Below, one piece after another: positions 1-7,925 of a DNA stretch of 64,000 bases (position 1 is the first letter of the stretch; each line of letters starts with the position of its first letter). This stretch comes from Limnohabitans sp. 2KL-17 (GTDB taxonomy: Bacteria; Pseudomonadota; Gammaproteobacteria; Burkholderiales; Burkholderiaceae_C): positions 1 to 64,000 of the forward strand of contig NZ_NESK01000012.1 of the NCBI RefSeq assembly GCF_003063415.1, written 5' to 3'. The notes beneath the pieces were generated by a model. It had not been told where the DNA came from. It did not search any database and worked only from the letters and a program-made list of their open reading frames with translations. The translations under genes and the position numbers were made by a program.

Positions 1-44
1 ATCGTGAAAAGGCTCTCGGTGAAGGTGTCAGCGCCGCGCATCAT
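1..44 (-). CDS. Transposase N-terminus (IS5/IS1182-type), partial
   Basis: Only 14 residues are visible, MMRGADTFTESLFT, starting at the ATG at 44-42 and running off the window. This opening matches, from memory, the N-terminus of DDE transposases of the IS5/IS1182 type, which continue with a Leu-Asp-Asp-Phe-Val-Pro segment. It reads in the same direction as the interrupted hsdR. The family assignment rests on this short stretch alone. Confidence 0.65.
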   Translation of the reverse strand, partial: MMRGADTFTESLFT

Positions 45-125
45 GTGTCCGTGTAGTTGCTCAACAATTAACGTTTCTCAGGGGCTCGGCGTGGACCTAA
101 ACATGGGAGTATTTCAGCAGCCTGC
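1..125 (-). mobile_element. End of an insertion sequence inserted in hsdR
   Basis: The reading frame of hsdR, coming from the right on the minus strand, ends abruptly after a Phe-Phe-Leu near base 126. The sequence beyond contains about 75 bases without a gene and then the start of a transposase at base 44. This is the layout of an IS terminus with its short untranslated end. The exact boundary lies somewhere in 114-128; the other end, the second terminal repeat and any target duplication are outside the window. Confidence 0.7.
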
Positions 126-857
126 TAAGAAGAACGATAAGGCTTCCAGCAGCGCATCCCGGCCCAGCACCTCGCGGTACAAAAACTCCACTGGGTATTC
201 GGTGTCATCGGTTGCCTTATTTGTCAGCCCCATGTTGTGCCAACGAAAGTTCTCTTCCCGGCGCGGGTCTGTGGCGGCTTTCACATCGCTGGTGTCGGCA
301 GCCAGGTACAAAAATGGATGCTGAAAAATCTTGCGCGTATGGTCGCGCTTTGTGAACTGCGCCACAGCGTCATGCACCGTCTGGTTTTTTTCGTGCTTCA
401 ACTCCAGCGCAACGATAGGCAGGCCGTTGAGGAAGAACACAAAGTCAATCTCTTGGTTCGTCTCCCCAAAGTAAAAATGCGGCCGAAAGGTGATGCGGTT
501 TTGCCCGTACTTCTGCGCGGCAGCACTCTCGCTGGAGCGGGGCTTGGGGTAAAACAGCCGAAACTCCAGCGCCCGCACTTTCAAGCCATGGCGCAGCAGC
601 ATCCACAGTGGCGTGTGGGCCAGTTCGCTGCGCAAGGCTTTGAACACCTCGTCCCGCGCATCGGTGCCGTAGTCGGCGGTCAGTTTTTGGAGCGTATCCG
701 CCTGGGTGGCGGTCAGGAAAGCCCACAGCGCATCCTCGGCAATGCTCTGCTCGGCATCATGAATGTCTGCCTGGTCCAACACGCCATATTTGTGCACGCG
801 CACCAGAAAGTCGGCGATGTGCTTTTGAAAAACAAGCTCCGGGGGTTTCTTTGCCAT
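114..857 (-). pseudogene. hsdR: Type I restriction endonuclease subunit R, truncated by IS
   Basis: HsdR is the motor and nuclease subunit of type I restriction enzymes, normally around 1000 residues. Here only the N-terminal 244 or so are left. They include the PD-(D/E)XK nuclease core: Asp138, then Glu152-Leu-Lys154, and a following Gln167 in the expected ELK...T...DA..Q context. None of the helicase motifs is present. The last few residues before the stop at 114 are probably IS-encoded. The start at 857 lies 7 bases after the stop of the DUF4276 gene, so the three genes were likely cotranscribed. If the IS disrupts the only hsdR copy, restriction is lost while methylation could persist. 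Confidence 0.85.
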
Positions 858-864
858 ACCTATT

Positions 865-1563
865 TCACACCACTTTTAGCCGCTGCTCTAGCCGCTCCAA
901 CCAAGTCCGAAACAGGGGGCATTCCTGACGAATGGAATCAAGCCCAATTTCGAGTACCGCCAAAGTCCCCATCAAAGGCTTTTCGTACCGTGGGAACAGA
1001 GCCAAAATCCGCTTGGAAGGCGCAGTTTGAGGTGAATCGTTAATCTCCTCGGGCGTACCAAACTGATCCCGGATGGCTTGAAATTGTGGTGCCAAGTCGG
1101 GTCGACCAATGCCACGGCCTAACTTTGCTGCATCACTAAAAAGCAAGCCCTCAAACTCATGCATCATCACAAAAGGCACGAAGCGGCTGGCCTCAACGCC
1201 ATTGCCGAGTTCATGGCCGATGTCTGCCAGCAATGCGCTTTCAACCGCATGGGCCTTGTGCGCAAAGGCAAGTTGCGCAGCTTGCGCACGGCCCGGCCAC
1301 GCTCGGTCCCCTGTTTGAGGCAACGCATAGAAATCCACCATGGTCGTTGAGAGACAGCCCGCGTCCTCTTTCAGGTGATGAAGAATATCCTTGCGCACTG
1401 CGCTCCAGGCGCGAATGCCGCCACGCCGATCGCGCTGACGGGCGTTGCCAACCAGCCGGGCGCTTACCCTTGTGTAGCCGCAACCGTAGAGGTGCGGGGC
1501 CAGCACCTCGTTCACAAAGGCTTCTTCCGTTTCACCTTCAACATGGATCAGCAAGCGCGTCAT
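865..1563 (-). CDS. DUF4276 family protein (TOPRIM-like), defence-associated
   Basis: This 232-residue protein has the layout of the DUF4276 family: an N-terminal beta strand followed by an EGETEEAF motif (Glu9, Glu11, Glu13, Glu14), an acidic residue near Asp77, and a His-Glu-Phe-Glu segment around 135-138. The acidic pattern resembles TOPRIM-type metal sites, so a nuclease-like role is plausible but inferred. The start at 1563 was chosen because homologues begin with the strand leading into EGETEE; upstream in-frame codons lie inside the ATPase gene. It begins 4 bases after the ATPase stop and ends 7 bases before hsdR. ABC-ATPase/DUF4276-like pairs are known companions of restriction loci and abortive-infection systems. 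Confidence 0.8.
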   Translation of the reverse strand: MTRLLIHVEGETEEAFVNEVLAPHLYGCGYTRVSARLVGNARQRDRRGGIRAWSAVRKDILHHLKEDAGCLSTTMVDFYALPQTGDRAWPGRAQAAQLAFAHKAHAVESALLADIGHELGNGVEASRFVPFVMMHEFEGLLFSDAAKLGRGIGRPDLAPQFQAIRDQFGTPEEINDSPQTAPSKRILALFPRYEKPLMGTLAVLEIGLDSIRQECPLFRTWLERLEQRLKVV

Positions 1564-1567
1564 GCGT

Positions 1568-2677
1568 CTACTCGACCCCAGGGCGGCCGCCCAATTCATT
1601 CTTCTCCCAAAGCTGGCCCAAGCTGTAGTCCTGTAACCACGAGTCGAGCTTGCTAGGGTCAAGCCGAGTGAACTGTGTGCCACCGTCCACCCGGTCTGCC
1701 ACCAGCACATCTTCCGGCTGGAAGTGATCAAGCAAGAAAGGGGACTGCGTGGAGATGATCACCTGTGTGGTTACAGAGGCTTGTTTGACCAACGAAGCCA
1801 GCAAGGTGATCGCCAACGGATGTAGGCCCAATTCAGGTTCATCCACCAATATGACCGAAGGCCGATAAGCCTCGGGCTGCAAAAACAGCGTAGCCAGCGC
1901 AATGAAACGCAGCGTCCCATCCGACAGTGCCGGTGCATCAAAGTAGGCATCTGACCCCTTATGCCGCCACTCCAGGCGGATTTTGTCGGGGTTCAGCTTT
2001 TGCGGTTCCAGTTGAAAGTCATCGAAAAACGGTGCGACACGCTGCACCGTTCGACGGATCAGGCTGTATGAGGTCTCGTGTTTCTCGCGTAGGTAGTAAA
2101 GAAATGCGGCCAGGTTGGAGCCATCCTGACGCAGGTAGCGGTTGTCATTGACATCCGCCGTTTTCTTCATCGGCGACGTGGAGCCTGTATCGTGAAAATG
2201 GTAGAGACGCCAGCGATCGAGATGGTCGCGCACGAAGTTGGCAATCTGCGAGGCATTCTGGGCGCTAATGCCAGCTTCCTTACCAACACGCGCCACACCC
2301 TCGCTATAGGGCTGCCCTGGGTGCTTCACCTTGTCCCAAAAATAAACCAGCTCCGTGGTGGGCACGAGTTCATCCGCATCTGTCGGTCCAAGGATCAGCC
2401 GGTACTGATTCCTCTCGCCTTTGAATGAAACATGAATGTCTAGTTTTTGGGTAACTTTCGCGCCAAAGTGAAGCACCTTGTCGGCCCCGCCTGCCTTGAT
2501 CACGTAGTCCTGCAGGTGCCCCGCGCGGATGGCGTGCAAGAAAGCGAACACTCCAATGAAGTTGGATTTGCCGGAACCATTTGGGCCGATGACGACATTG
2601 ATTGCGCCAAGTTTCAACTTCTCGATGGAAGCAATGCTCTTGAAGCCTTTGACGGTAATGGAGTCGAGTTCCGGCAT
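1568..2677 (-). CDS. AAA15/OLD-like ABC-type ATPase, defence-associated
   Basis: The 369-residue protein is an SMC/RecF-like ATPase. It shows a Walker A at residues 31-38 (GPNGSGKS), a signature-like LSDGTLRF segment in the last third, and a Walker B ILVDEPELGLHP directly after, followed by a STQSPFLLD switch region. The compact insert between the halves fits the AAA15 group, to which RloA and the PARIS ATPase also belong. It is followed by the DUF4276 gene after 4 bases and hsdR after that, so it probably works with the DUF4276 protein as sensor and effector. That function is inferred from the pairing, not seen directly. Confidence 0.85.
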   Translation of the reverse strand: MPELDSITVKGFKSIASIEKLKLGAINVVIGPNGSGKSNFIGVFAFLHAIRAGHLQDYVIKAGGADKVLHFGAKVTQKLDIHVSFKGERNQYRLILGPTDADELVPTTELVYFWDKVKHPGQPYSEGVARVGKEAGISAQNASQIANFVRDHLDRWRLYHFHDTGSTSPMKKTADVNDNRYLRQDGSNLAAFLYYLREKHETSYSLIRRTVQRVAPFFDDFQLEPQKLNPDKIRLEWRHKGSDAYFDAPALSDGTLRFIALATLFLQPEAYRPSVILVDEPELGLHPLAITLLASLVKQASVTTQVIISTQSPFLLDHFQPEDVLVADRVDGGTQFTRLDPSKLDSWLQDYSLGQLWEKNELGGRPGVE

Positions 2678-2995
2678 GGTTCTCTCAAATGGGAGCTATT
2701 GGGGTGGTTTGGATAGGGTGCCCCATAGCTTACCTACTTTGGCAAGCCTGGATAGGTACAACTTGTACAGACCCATTTCTCACTTCCGTGCTCCCAAAAG
2801 GGGGGGGGACAAATTGACCCTCCCCTTTGGCGGATAACCGGCGGCGTGCCATGGTCGCTTCAGCCCTTGCACGACCAGTCTGCACCTTCTGATGGTAATA
2901 ATTTATGCCAAATCGGCCTGTAGCCCTCGTAGAACGTGCGCAAGCAGCTACTAAAACAATAGCAACTGCGGGATGGGACAGATTCAGCATGGCAT
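2678..2995. other. Non-coding gap between hsdS and the ATPase gene
   Basis: This 318-base stretch separates the hsdS end from the ATPase start, both on the minus strand, and should hold the promoter of the ATPase-DUF4276-hsdR unit. It contains a run of nine G at 2800-2808, a perfect 13-base dyad at 2756-2768 and an AT-rich patch near 2895-2910. No credible reading frame was found; the open frame covering 2730-3155 is a shadow that runs into hsdS. Confidence 0.6.
2756..2768. promoter_or_regulatory. Perfect dyad GTACAA-C-TTGTAC upstream of the ATPase gene
   Basis: Six-base arms mirror each other around a central C. The site is 79 bases upstream of the ATPase start, and its left arm reads TTGTAC on the minus strand, which could be a -35 hexamer. 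It is a candidate operator for the ATPase-DUF4276-hsdR unit; no regulator gene is adjacent. Confidence 0.35.
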
Positions 2996-4332
2996 TCATA
3001 CAACGGCCAGAACGTTCGCCTCCGTCACCCGCCGCTGGCCTGTGACGCATTCGTGGATCAGGGATTTGCGGTAGGCAGTCAGGGTGTCGATTTGGGCGGT
3101 GATCGTTGCGGTGATGCGGTCCACTTCGGCTGTCTTGGCATCCAGGTGGGCGCAAATGGCCGTCTGTACTGACAGCGGCGGCAAGGGAATGGGGAACTGG
3201 CCGACCTTGGTGGCGTTGGTGTTGGCCAGGTTGGTGGTCTTCTTGCCCGTGGCCTCAAAGTAGTCGCGCCCGTATTGGGCAGCGGTGGCATAAGCTAGAA
3301 ACATGGGCTTGAGTTTGTGCGGGAAGCAGCGCACAGCGAAGATATGGTTCTGGTGCAGGCAGCCTGCAATCTCGCCGCGCCACAAATGACCACGCCCCAG
3401 CTTGTCCAGGTCGCCGCCCTCGGTCATCAACACATCGTCCGGGCACAACTGCACGCCTGCCGCCACGCTGGCCGGAAGTTCGATCACGGACACGTCGGCC
3501 AAATCAAGGTGGCCGTCTTGCACATTGCCGACACGCAAATACGGGCGTTCAATCAGCTCACCTTCGTATTGTTTGCCAAGGGTCAGTCCGCCCCGAATCT
3601 CGGAAATGCGTTTTAGGGCCACCAGTTTCCAGCCGCGTGGTATTTTCTCTAGCCACGCATTGCCGGTGGATTCAAGAACGGTGTCGGATGCAATGCCCCA
3701 CGTGACCGCCCGTTGAATGATGGATTTGCGCAGGGCATCCAGGGTGTCGAGCTGGCGGCGCTTGGCGGAGACTGCTGCGTCGATGGCGGCGCAGCTTGCG
3801 TCCAGATAGGCGGCGATGCGGTGTTGCTCGGGCAAGGGGGGCATCGGAACCTGTATTTCACCAAGATCGCGTGACCCAAGCCCTGCCGCGAAGCCCCGGT
3901 AAAACCTGCAAAAACCTGATCTTGACCCCACGGGGCAGACAGGCAATAGGTCAGAAACTTGTAGTTCAGCTTTGCTGCGGGACGGATGATGCACACATGC
4001 TGATTGACGTTGCCCTCACCAAAGCTGTCAGGCACAAACGCGCATCGGCCAATGGATGCGCCAGTGATATTCAACAGCACATCGCCAGGACGCAACTTCG
4101 AGCCACCCATTTCATCGTGCGTGTCCTCACCGATGTAGGCAACGTCGTCAAGCCGAAGGCCGTCGAAATGCACGTTTTGACTTCGCAACAGCGGTACCCC
4201 GGCATCAAGATAGGCTGCCGCGCCACCCGTAGGAGTGACACCGCTACCAATCTTCCATGCGTGATCTTTGACTCGGTCAACCGGCCAAACAGTTTGCGCG
4301 GCCAACGCCGACGCGGGCTGCACAACGCTCAT
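2996..4332 (-). pseudogene. hsdS: Type I specificity subunit, broken by one-base frameshift
   Basis: HsdS recognises the DNA target through two target-recognition domains (TRDs) separated by conserved helices. Two overlapping frames together make a full-length subunit of about 445 residues. The first (from 4332) holds TRD1 up to TGASRQGLG; the second continues with SRDLGEIQVPMPPLPEQ, the central helix with KRRQLDTL, TRD2 and the C-terminal repeat. They join cleanly if one G is restored to the run at 3875-3877. The start overlaps the hsdM stop by 4 bases. The break may be a real mutation, a phase-variable slip or a sequencing error. Without it, the N-terminal half alone could still be made as a half-subunit. 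Confidence 0.85.
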
Positions 4333-6323
4333 TTCGCCAACCCCTCCAACATCTTCTCAGCCTCTTTCTCCAACGTCCAGAACTGCGCCAGCAAGTCTTT
4401 GGCCGGTGTCGGCGGCTGGTAGCGGTAGAAGTATTTGTTGGGCAGGATTTCATAGCCCAGTTGCGGGCTGTCTTCCCAACGGATGATGGGTTTGGCGATT
4501 TCGCGTTTCAGGAAAGCGGCAATGTCTTCGCCGTGGGGGATGTATTCGTCGTCGGCCACATAGTGGCGGTGCGTCCACTCCACCGACACAATCTCGGGCC
4601 AGTCACCCAGGGTCTGGCCCAGTGCAATTTTGAGTTTCTTAGCCGCACTGTCGGCGGGTGTCAAAGCGACGGTGATGGTTTTTACTTTGTCGTCCACCTT
4701 CACGCGCACCCGGAATGTGATGTCGCTGTCATGAAACTCTTGCTCCTTCTTCAGGTTGGCAGCGGTAAAGGCTTTCTCATACGGCTCAGTCAGGGTGGCG
4801 GGCTCGTCATGCGCGTCGGTTTGCCAGAACACGACCTTGACTTTGTGAAAGGCAAAGTCCTTCGTCTTGAACAGCTTGACGTTGGCATCGTCAAAACTCT
4901 TCGCCCAGCCTTTGGCATAGCGGATTTCAATCCACTGCCGGTGCGCGTCGGTCATGCGATTGCGCTTGTTGCCAAAGGCCTTGGGCTCTTTCTCAAATTG
5001 CTGGCGTGCGTCGATCAGCATCACGCGGTCCTTGTGGCTGGCGGGCTTGTCGTTACGCAGCAGCCAGATGTAGGTAAAGATGCCGGTGTTGTAGAAGAGC
5101 TGATCGGGCAGCATGACGATGGCGTCGAGCCAGTCGTTTTCCAAAATCCAGCGGCGAATTTCGCTCTCGCCCGAGCCGCAGTCACCATTGGACAGCGGCG
5201 AGCCATTGAAGACGATGGCTGTGCGGCTGCCACCGTCGGCGGGGGCCACCATCTTGGCCAGCATGGTTTGCAGGAACAGCAGCGCACCGTCGTTCACACG
5301 GGGCAACCCGGCGCTGTACCGGGTTTTTTGCAGCTTGCGGGCTTCCAGTTCGTAGCCGTCTTTGCCGCCCCAGGTCACGCCAAAGGGCGGGTTGCTGAGC
5401 ATGCGGTTAAAGCGGTATTTGGTTTCAGGCAACTGGTCGCCGGGGTCGCGGCTGTGCGGGTCGTGCGGGATGAGCGAATTGCCTAAAAAGACTTTGGCGC
5501 TCTGGTCGTTTTTGATCAGCAGGTCGGCTTGACATACCGCAAAGTTGGTAGGCGAAAGCTCTTGGCCGTGGATGGTCAGAAACTGTTCCACCCGCTCTTT
5601 TTCAGCCGCTGTGCTGGCCCGGTCCAGCAGGTGTTCTTTGCAGACAGACAACATGCCACCCGAGCCACTGGCCGGGTCATAGACGGAAAAATGCCGCTCA
5701 GGTATCGGGATGTCGAGCAGCTCCACCATCAGGCGCACCACTTCACGCGGGGTGAAGTGTTCCCCGGCTTCGTCGCCGCTTTGCTCCGAGAAGCGGCGCA
5801 ACAGTTCTTCGTAGATGTAGCCCATTTCCAGGCCCGAGAGTTGGTCGGGACCAAGGGGCAGCTCTTTGTACTGGTTCAGGATCGGGGCCAGCCGGTTGTA
5901 AGCCACCATGGTGGTGATGGTGGCGCGGTAGTTGAAGTGCTGAATGATCTCGTCCACATTGGCAGAAAAACCATTGATGTAAGCGCGAAAATTTTCCGCC
6001 AGCAGCGTTTGGTCGTCTTCATAGACGCCCCGCAACGTCCAGGTGGTGGCGTTGGAGAACGGTGACTGCTTGGGGTTGAGCTCCAGGTCTTTCACCAGCT
6101 TGGCCAGTGCCTCGGGCGTGAGGTTGGGTCGTTTGGCGAGCACCTCGGCACTTTTGGCCTCGCGCCACGCCATCAGCACACATTCCAGGCGGCGGATGAC
6201 GATGATGGGCAGGATGACGCTTTGGTATTCGTACGACTTGAACTTGCCACGCAAGCGCTCGGCTGACTTCCAGATTTCGTTGGTGAGGTTGTCGAGCTTG
6301 GGTTTATTGAGCGAGAGTGCCAT
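4329..6323 (-). CDS. hsdM: Type I restriction-modification DNA methyltransferase
   Basis: HsdM methylates adenine in the target chosen by HsdS, using S-adenosylmethionine. The 664-residue protein has the N-terminal HsdM helical domain, a SAM-binding DPASGSGG at about 216, and the catalytic SNPPFGVTWGG at about 310, diagnostic of N6-adenine methylases. The ATG at 6323 was preferred over an in-frame start 54 bases upstream because an AGGA lies about 10 bases before it and homologues begin with this Leu-Asn segment. The stop overlaps the start of hsdS by 4 bases, implying translational coupling. The gene appears intact, so methylation by HsdM would depend only on a working specificity subunit. 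Confidence 0.95.
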   Translation of the reverse strand: MALSLNKPKLDNLTNEIWKSAERLRGKFKSYEYQSVILPIIVIRRLECVLMAWREAKSAEVLAKRPNLTPEALAKLVKDLELNPKQSPFSNATTWTLRGVYEDDQTLLAENFRAYINGFSANVDEIIQHFNYRATITTMVAYNRLAPILNQYKELPLGPDQLSGLEMGYIYEELLRRFSEQSGDEAGEHFTPREVVRLMVELLDIPIPERHFSVYDPASGSGGMLSVCKEHLLDRASTAAEKERVEQFLTIHGQELSPTNFAVCQADLLIKNDQSAKVFLGNSLIPHDPHSRDPGDQLPETKYRFNRMLSNPPFGVTWGGKDGYELEARKLQKTRYSAGLPRVNDGALLFLQTMLAKMVAPADGGSRTAIVFNGSPLSNGDCGSGESEIRRWILENDWLDAIVMLPDQLFYNTGIFTYIWLLRNDKPASHKDRVMLIDARQQFEKEPKAFGNKRNRMTDAHRQWIEIRYAKGWAKSFDDANVKLFKTKDFAFHKVKVVFWQTDAHDEPATLTEPYEKAFTAANLKKEQEFHDSDITFRVRVKVDDKVKTITVALTPADSAAKKLKIALGQTLGDWPEIVSVEWTHRHYVADDEYIPHGEDIAAFLKREIAKPIIRWEDSPQLGYEILPNKYFYRYQPPTPAKDLLAQFWTLEKEAEKMLEGLAK

Positions 6324-6459
6324 TGATTTATTTTCCTGTCCCTGTCCGTTATCCGATTGGCACCCACTGCAATTCAATACTTAACCCGGACGGACAAGTT
6401 ACAGTTAGTGCAATAAGCTTCATTAGAGTGTATTTCACCACACCAAAGGGAGAAAAACG

Positions 6460-6850
6460 ATGGCCCGTCACTACTAGACCAGGGACTTTTTCCGACACAT
6501 GCCCATTGTGCTGCTGTCCCGCTACTTTGCGGGGCGCACGGTATTTGAAAAGTTAGACATTGCCGCCATGTCAGAGACCCGGCACAACGAGTTGTTTGCC
6601 GCCTATAAAGCTGGCCTCGCTGGTCAACCACTATGAGCGCGCCATGGTCACGTATCTGGACCACAACCTGTTTTGCCGTGGTGCCAAGCATTTCTGCCAT
6701 GCCGACAATCTGTCCCGCTGGCGCAAGCGCAAGAACCTGCCGCATAACGCCGCGCGAGTGGGCACCGCCAGCATCCAGGCACTGGCCAACCGTATCTGCT
6801 CCCACTTTCACGTCACCGAAGTCCAGAGAAAAAACTGCGCAGTGCCCTCC
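6460..6850 (+). pseudogene. Decayed conserved hypothetical gene upstream of hsdM
   Basis: A good ribosome site (AAGGGAGA at about 6446-6453) precedes an ATG at 6460, but codon 6 is a TAG. Past it the same frame reads TRDFFRHMPIVLLSRYF... to about 6610. The continuation, KLASLVNHYERAMVTYLDHN and a WRKRKNLPH segment, is in another frame from 6608 to about 6842. The pieces match, as I recall it, the beginning and end of a conserved protein of unknown function often found next to type I hsd genes, with the middle deleted. It is thus a gene with a nonsense codon and an internal frame-changing deletion. The family link is from memory. Confidence 0.6.
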
Positions 6851-6863
6851 AAAATTATTTTTC

Positions 6864-7775
6864 TTACCGCTGAAACAACCTGCAAACCAGCTGCCTCATC
6901 CACTGGTGACGCGAGTCGTTGTCGGTACTTTTATGCCAGACCATTCGGACTTCATACACAGGCGCATCGGTGATGTCCCAAATTCGAAGATCTTGGCGCC
7001 ATTTCAGTTCACGCACATACATCTCGGGAATGATGGCCACCAAATCGGTTTGGCGGGCGATGTCGGGCATGGCACTGAAGTGCCTGGACCGCAACACAAT
7101 GCGGTCTTCCAATTTCATGCGCGACAACATTTTCTCCACGCTGCCATGAAAAGTGGCGGTGGGTGAAGCCACGGCAAAGCCGGACTGACGCAATTGGTCC
7201 GCGCTCAAGGTTTTCCCTGCTCGCCCACTGGGTGGCCTCCAGCCCAGGGACGTCACGGCCATGTAGCGCTCATGAAACAAAAGCTCGGATCGAATGCCGC
7301 GATGCTCTGGCGCCAAGATGCCGATCGCCATGTCAATTTCGCGCGACTCGAGCGCTGCAGTTACCTGGTCGGCGTTGACTGAAATATTGGACAAGCGTGA
7401 ATGCGGCGCCTCGGCCCGCAAAGTGGACGCCAGCTTGGGCAGAAACATCATCTCGCCCAGATCTGACAAGGAGATTTTCCAGTGCACTTCACTGTTTGCG
7501 GGGACATACTCTTGGCGCCCGACCAGTTGGGTCTCCAGGGCTAACAATTGCTCATGCACATCGGTGGCCAATTGCTCACCCAAGCGGGTGGGCTTGAGGC
7601 CTGTGGGCGCCCGGACAAACAACTCGTCTTCAAAATAGTCACGCAAACGCGCCAAGGCATTGCTCGTGGCCGGCTGCGACAAGGCCAGAGACTTCCCCGC
7701 CAAGGTGACGGAGCCCGTTCTGTGAATGGCGACCAACACCCGCAAAAGGTTGAGGTCAAGCTGCCGAAAATTCAT
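6864..7775 (-). CDS. LysR-family transcriptional regulator
   Basis: The 303-residue protein has the LysR winged helix at residues 4-62, with the helix-turn-helix around LAGKSLALSQPATSNALARLRD, and a periplasmic-binding-protein-like effector domain from about 90. It is transcribed divergently from the iorA-like gene across a 150-base gap, the usual layout for a LysR activator of the neighbouring operon. It probably senses the acid metabolised or imported by the downstream genes. The effector is unknown. Confidence 0.9.
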   Translation of the reverse strand: MNFRQLDLNLLRVLVAIHRTGSVTLAGKSLALSQPATSNALARLRDYFEDELFVRAPTGLKPTRLGEQLATDVHEQLLALETQLVGRQEYVPANSEVHWKISLSDLGEMMFLPKLASTLRAEAPHSRLSNISVNADQVTAALESREIDMAIGILAPEHRGIRSELLFHERYMAVTSLGWRPPSGRAGKTLSADQLRQSGFAVASPTATFHGSVEKMLSRMKLEDRIVLRSRHFSAMPDIARQTDLVAIIPEMYVRELKWRQDLRIWDITDAPVYEVRMVWHKSTDNDSRHQWMRQLVCRLFQR

Positions 7776-7870
7776 GCCGGTTTCCTTCTCAGGGTTTGAC
7801 CTAATTATTCACCAAACAAATGTGCTTCATTTAATTTATCCATTTGTCGAATGAAAAAAACTATCCTAAA

Positions 7871-7885
7871 TTGAACTTTATTCAA
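7871..7885. promoter_or_regulatory. Dyad TTGAA-N5-TTCAA in the LysR/ior divergent region
   Basis: A perfect five-base inverted repeat with a five-base spacer lies 40 bases before the start of the iorA-like gene and about 95 bases from the divergent LysR start. LysR proteins bind short dyads of this kind; this one has T-N13-A ends rather than the canonical T-N11-A. It is the best operator candidate in the gap. Confidence 0.35.
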
Positions 7886-7925
7886 CAATTTCAACCAGAG
7901 TTCGCTCACGAAGGACATCGCGCAA

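Noticed and set aside
237..1043. Long plus-strand open frame opposite hsdR and the DUF4276 gene
   Set aside because: It is the complement of the real minus-strand genes, has no recognisable motif, and spans their junction.
2730..3155. Minus-strand open frame across the hsdS end and the following gap
   Set aside because: It overlaps hsdS in another frame, is rich in Arg and His, and lacks a ribosome site.
4461..5486. Plus-strand open frame opposite hsdM
   Set aside because: It mirrors hsdM codons and has no family resemblance.
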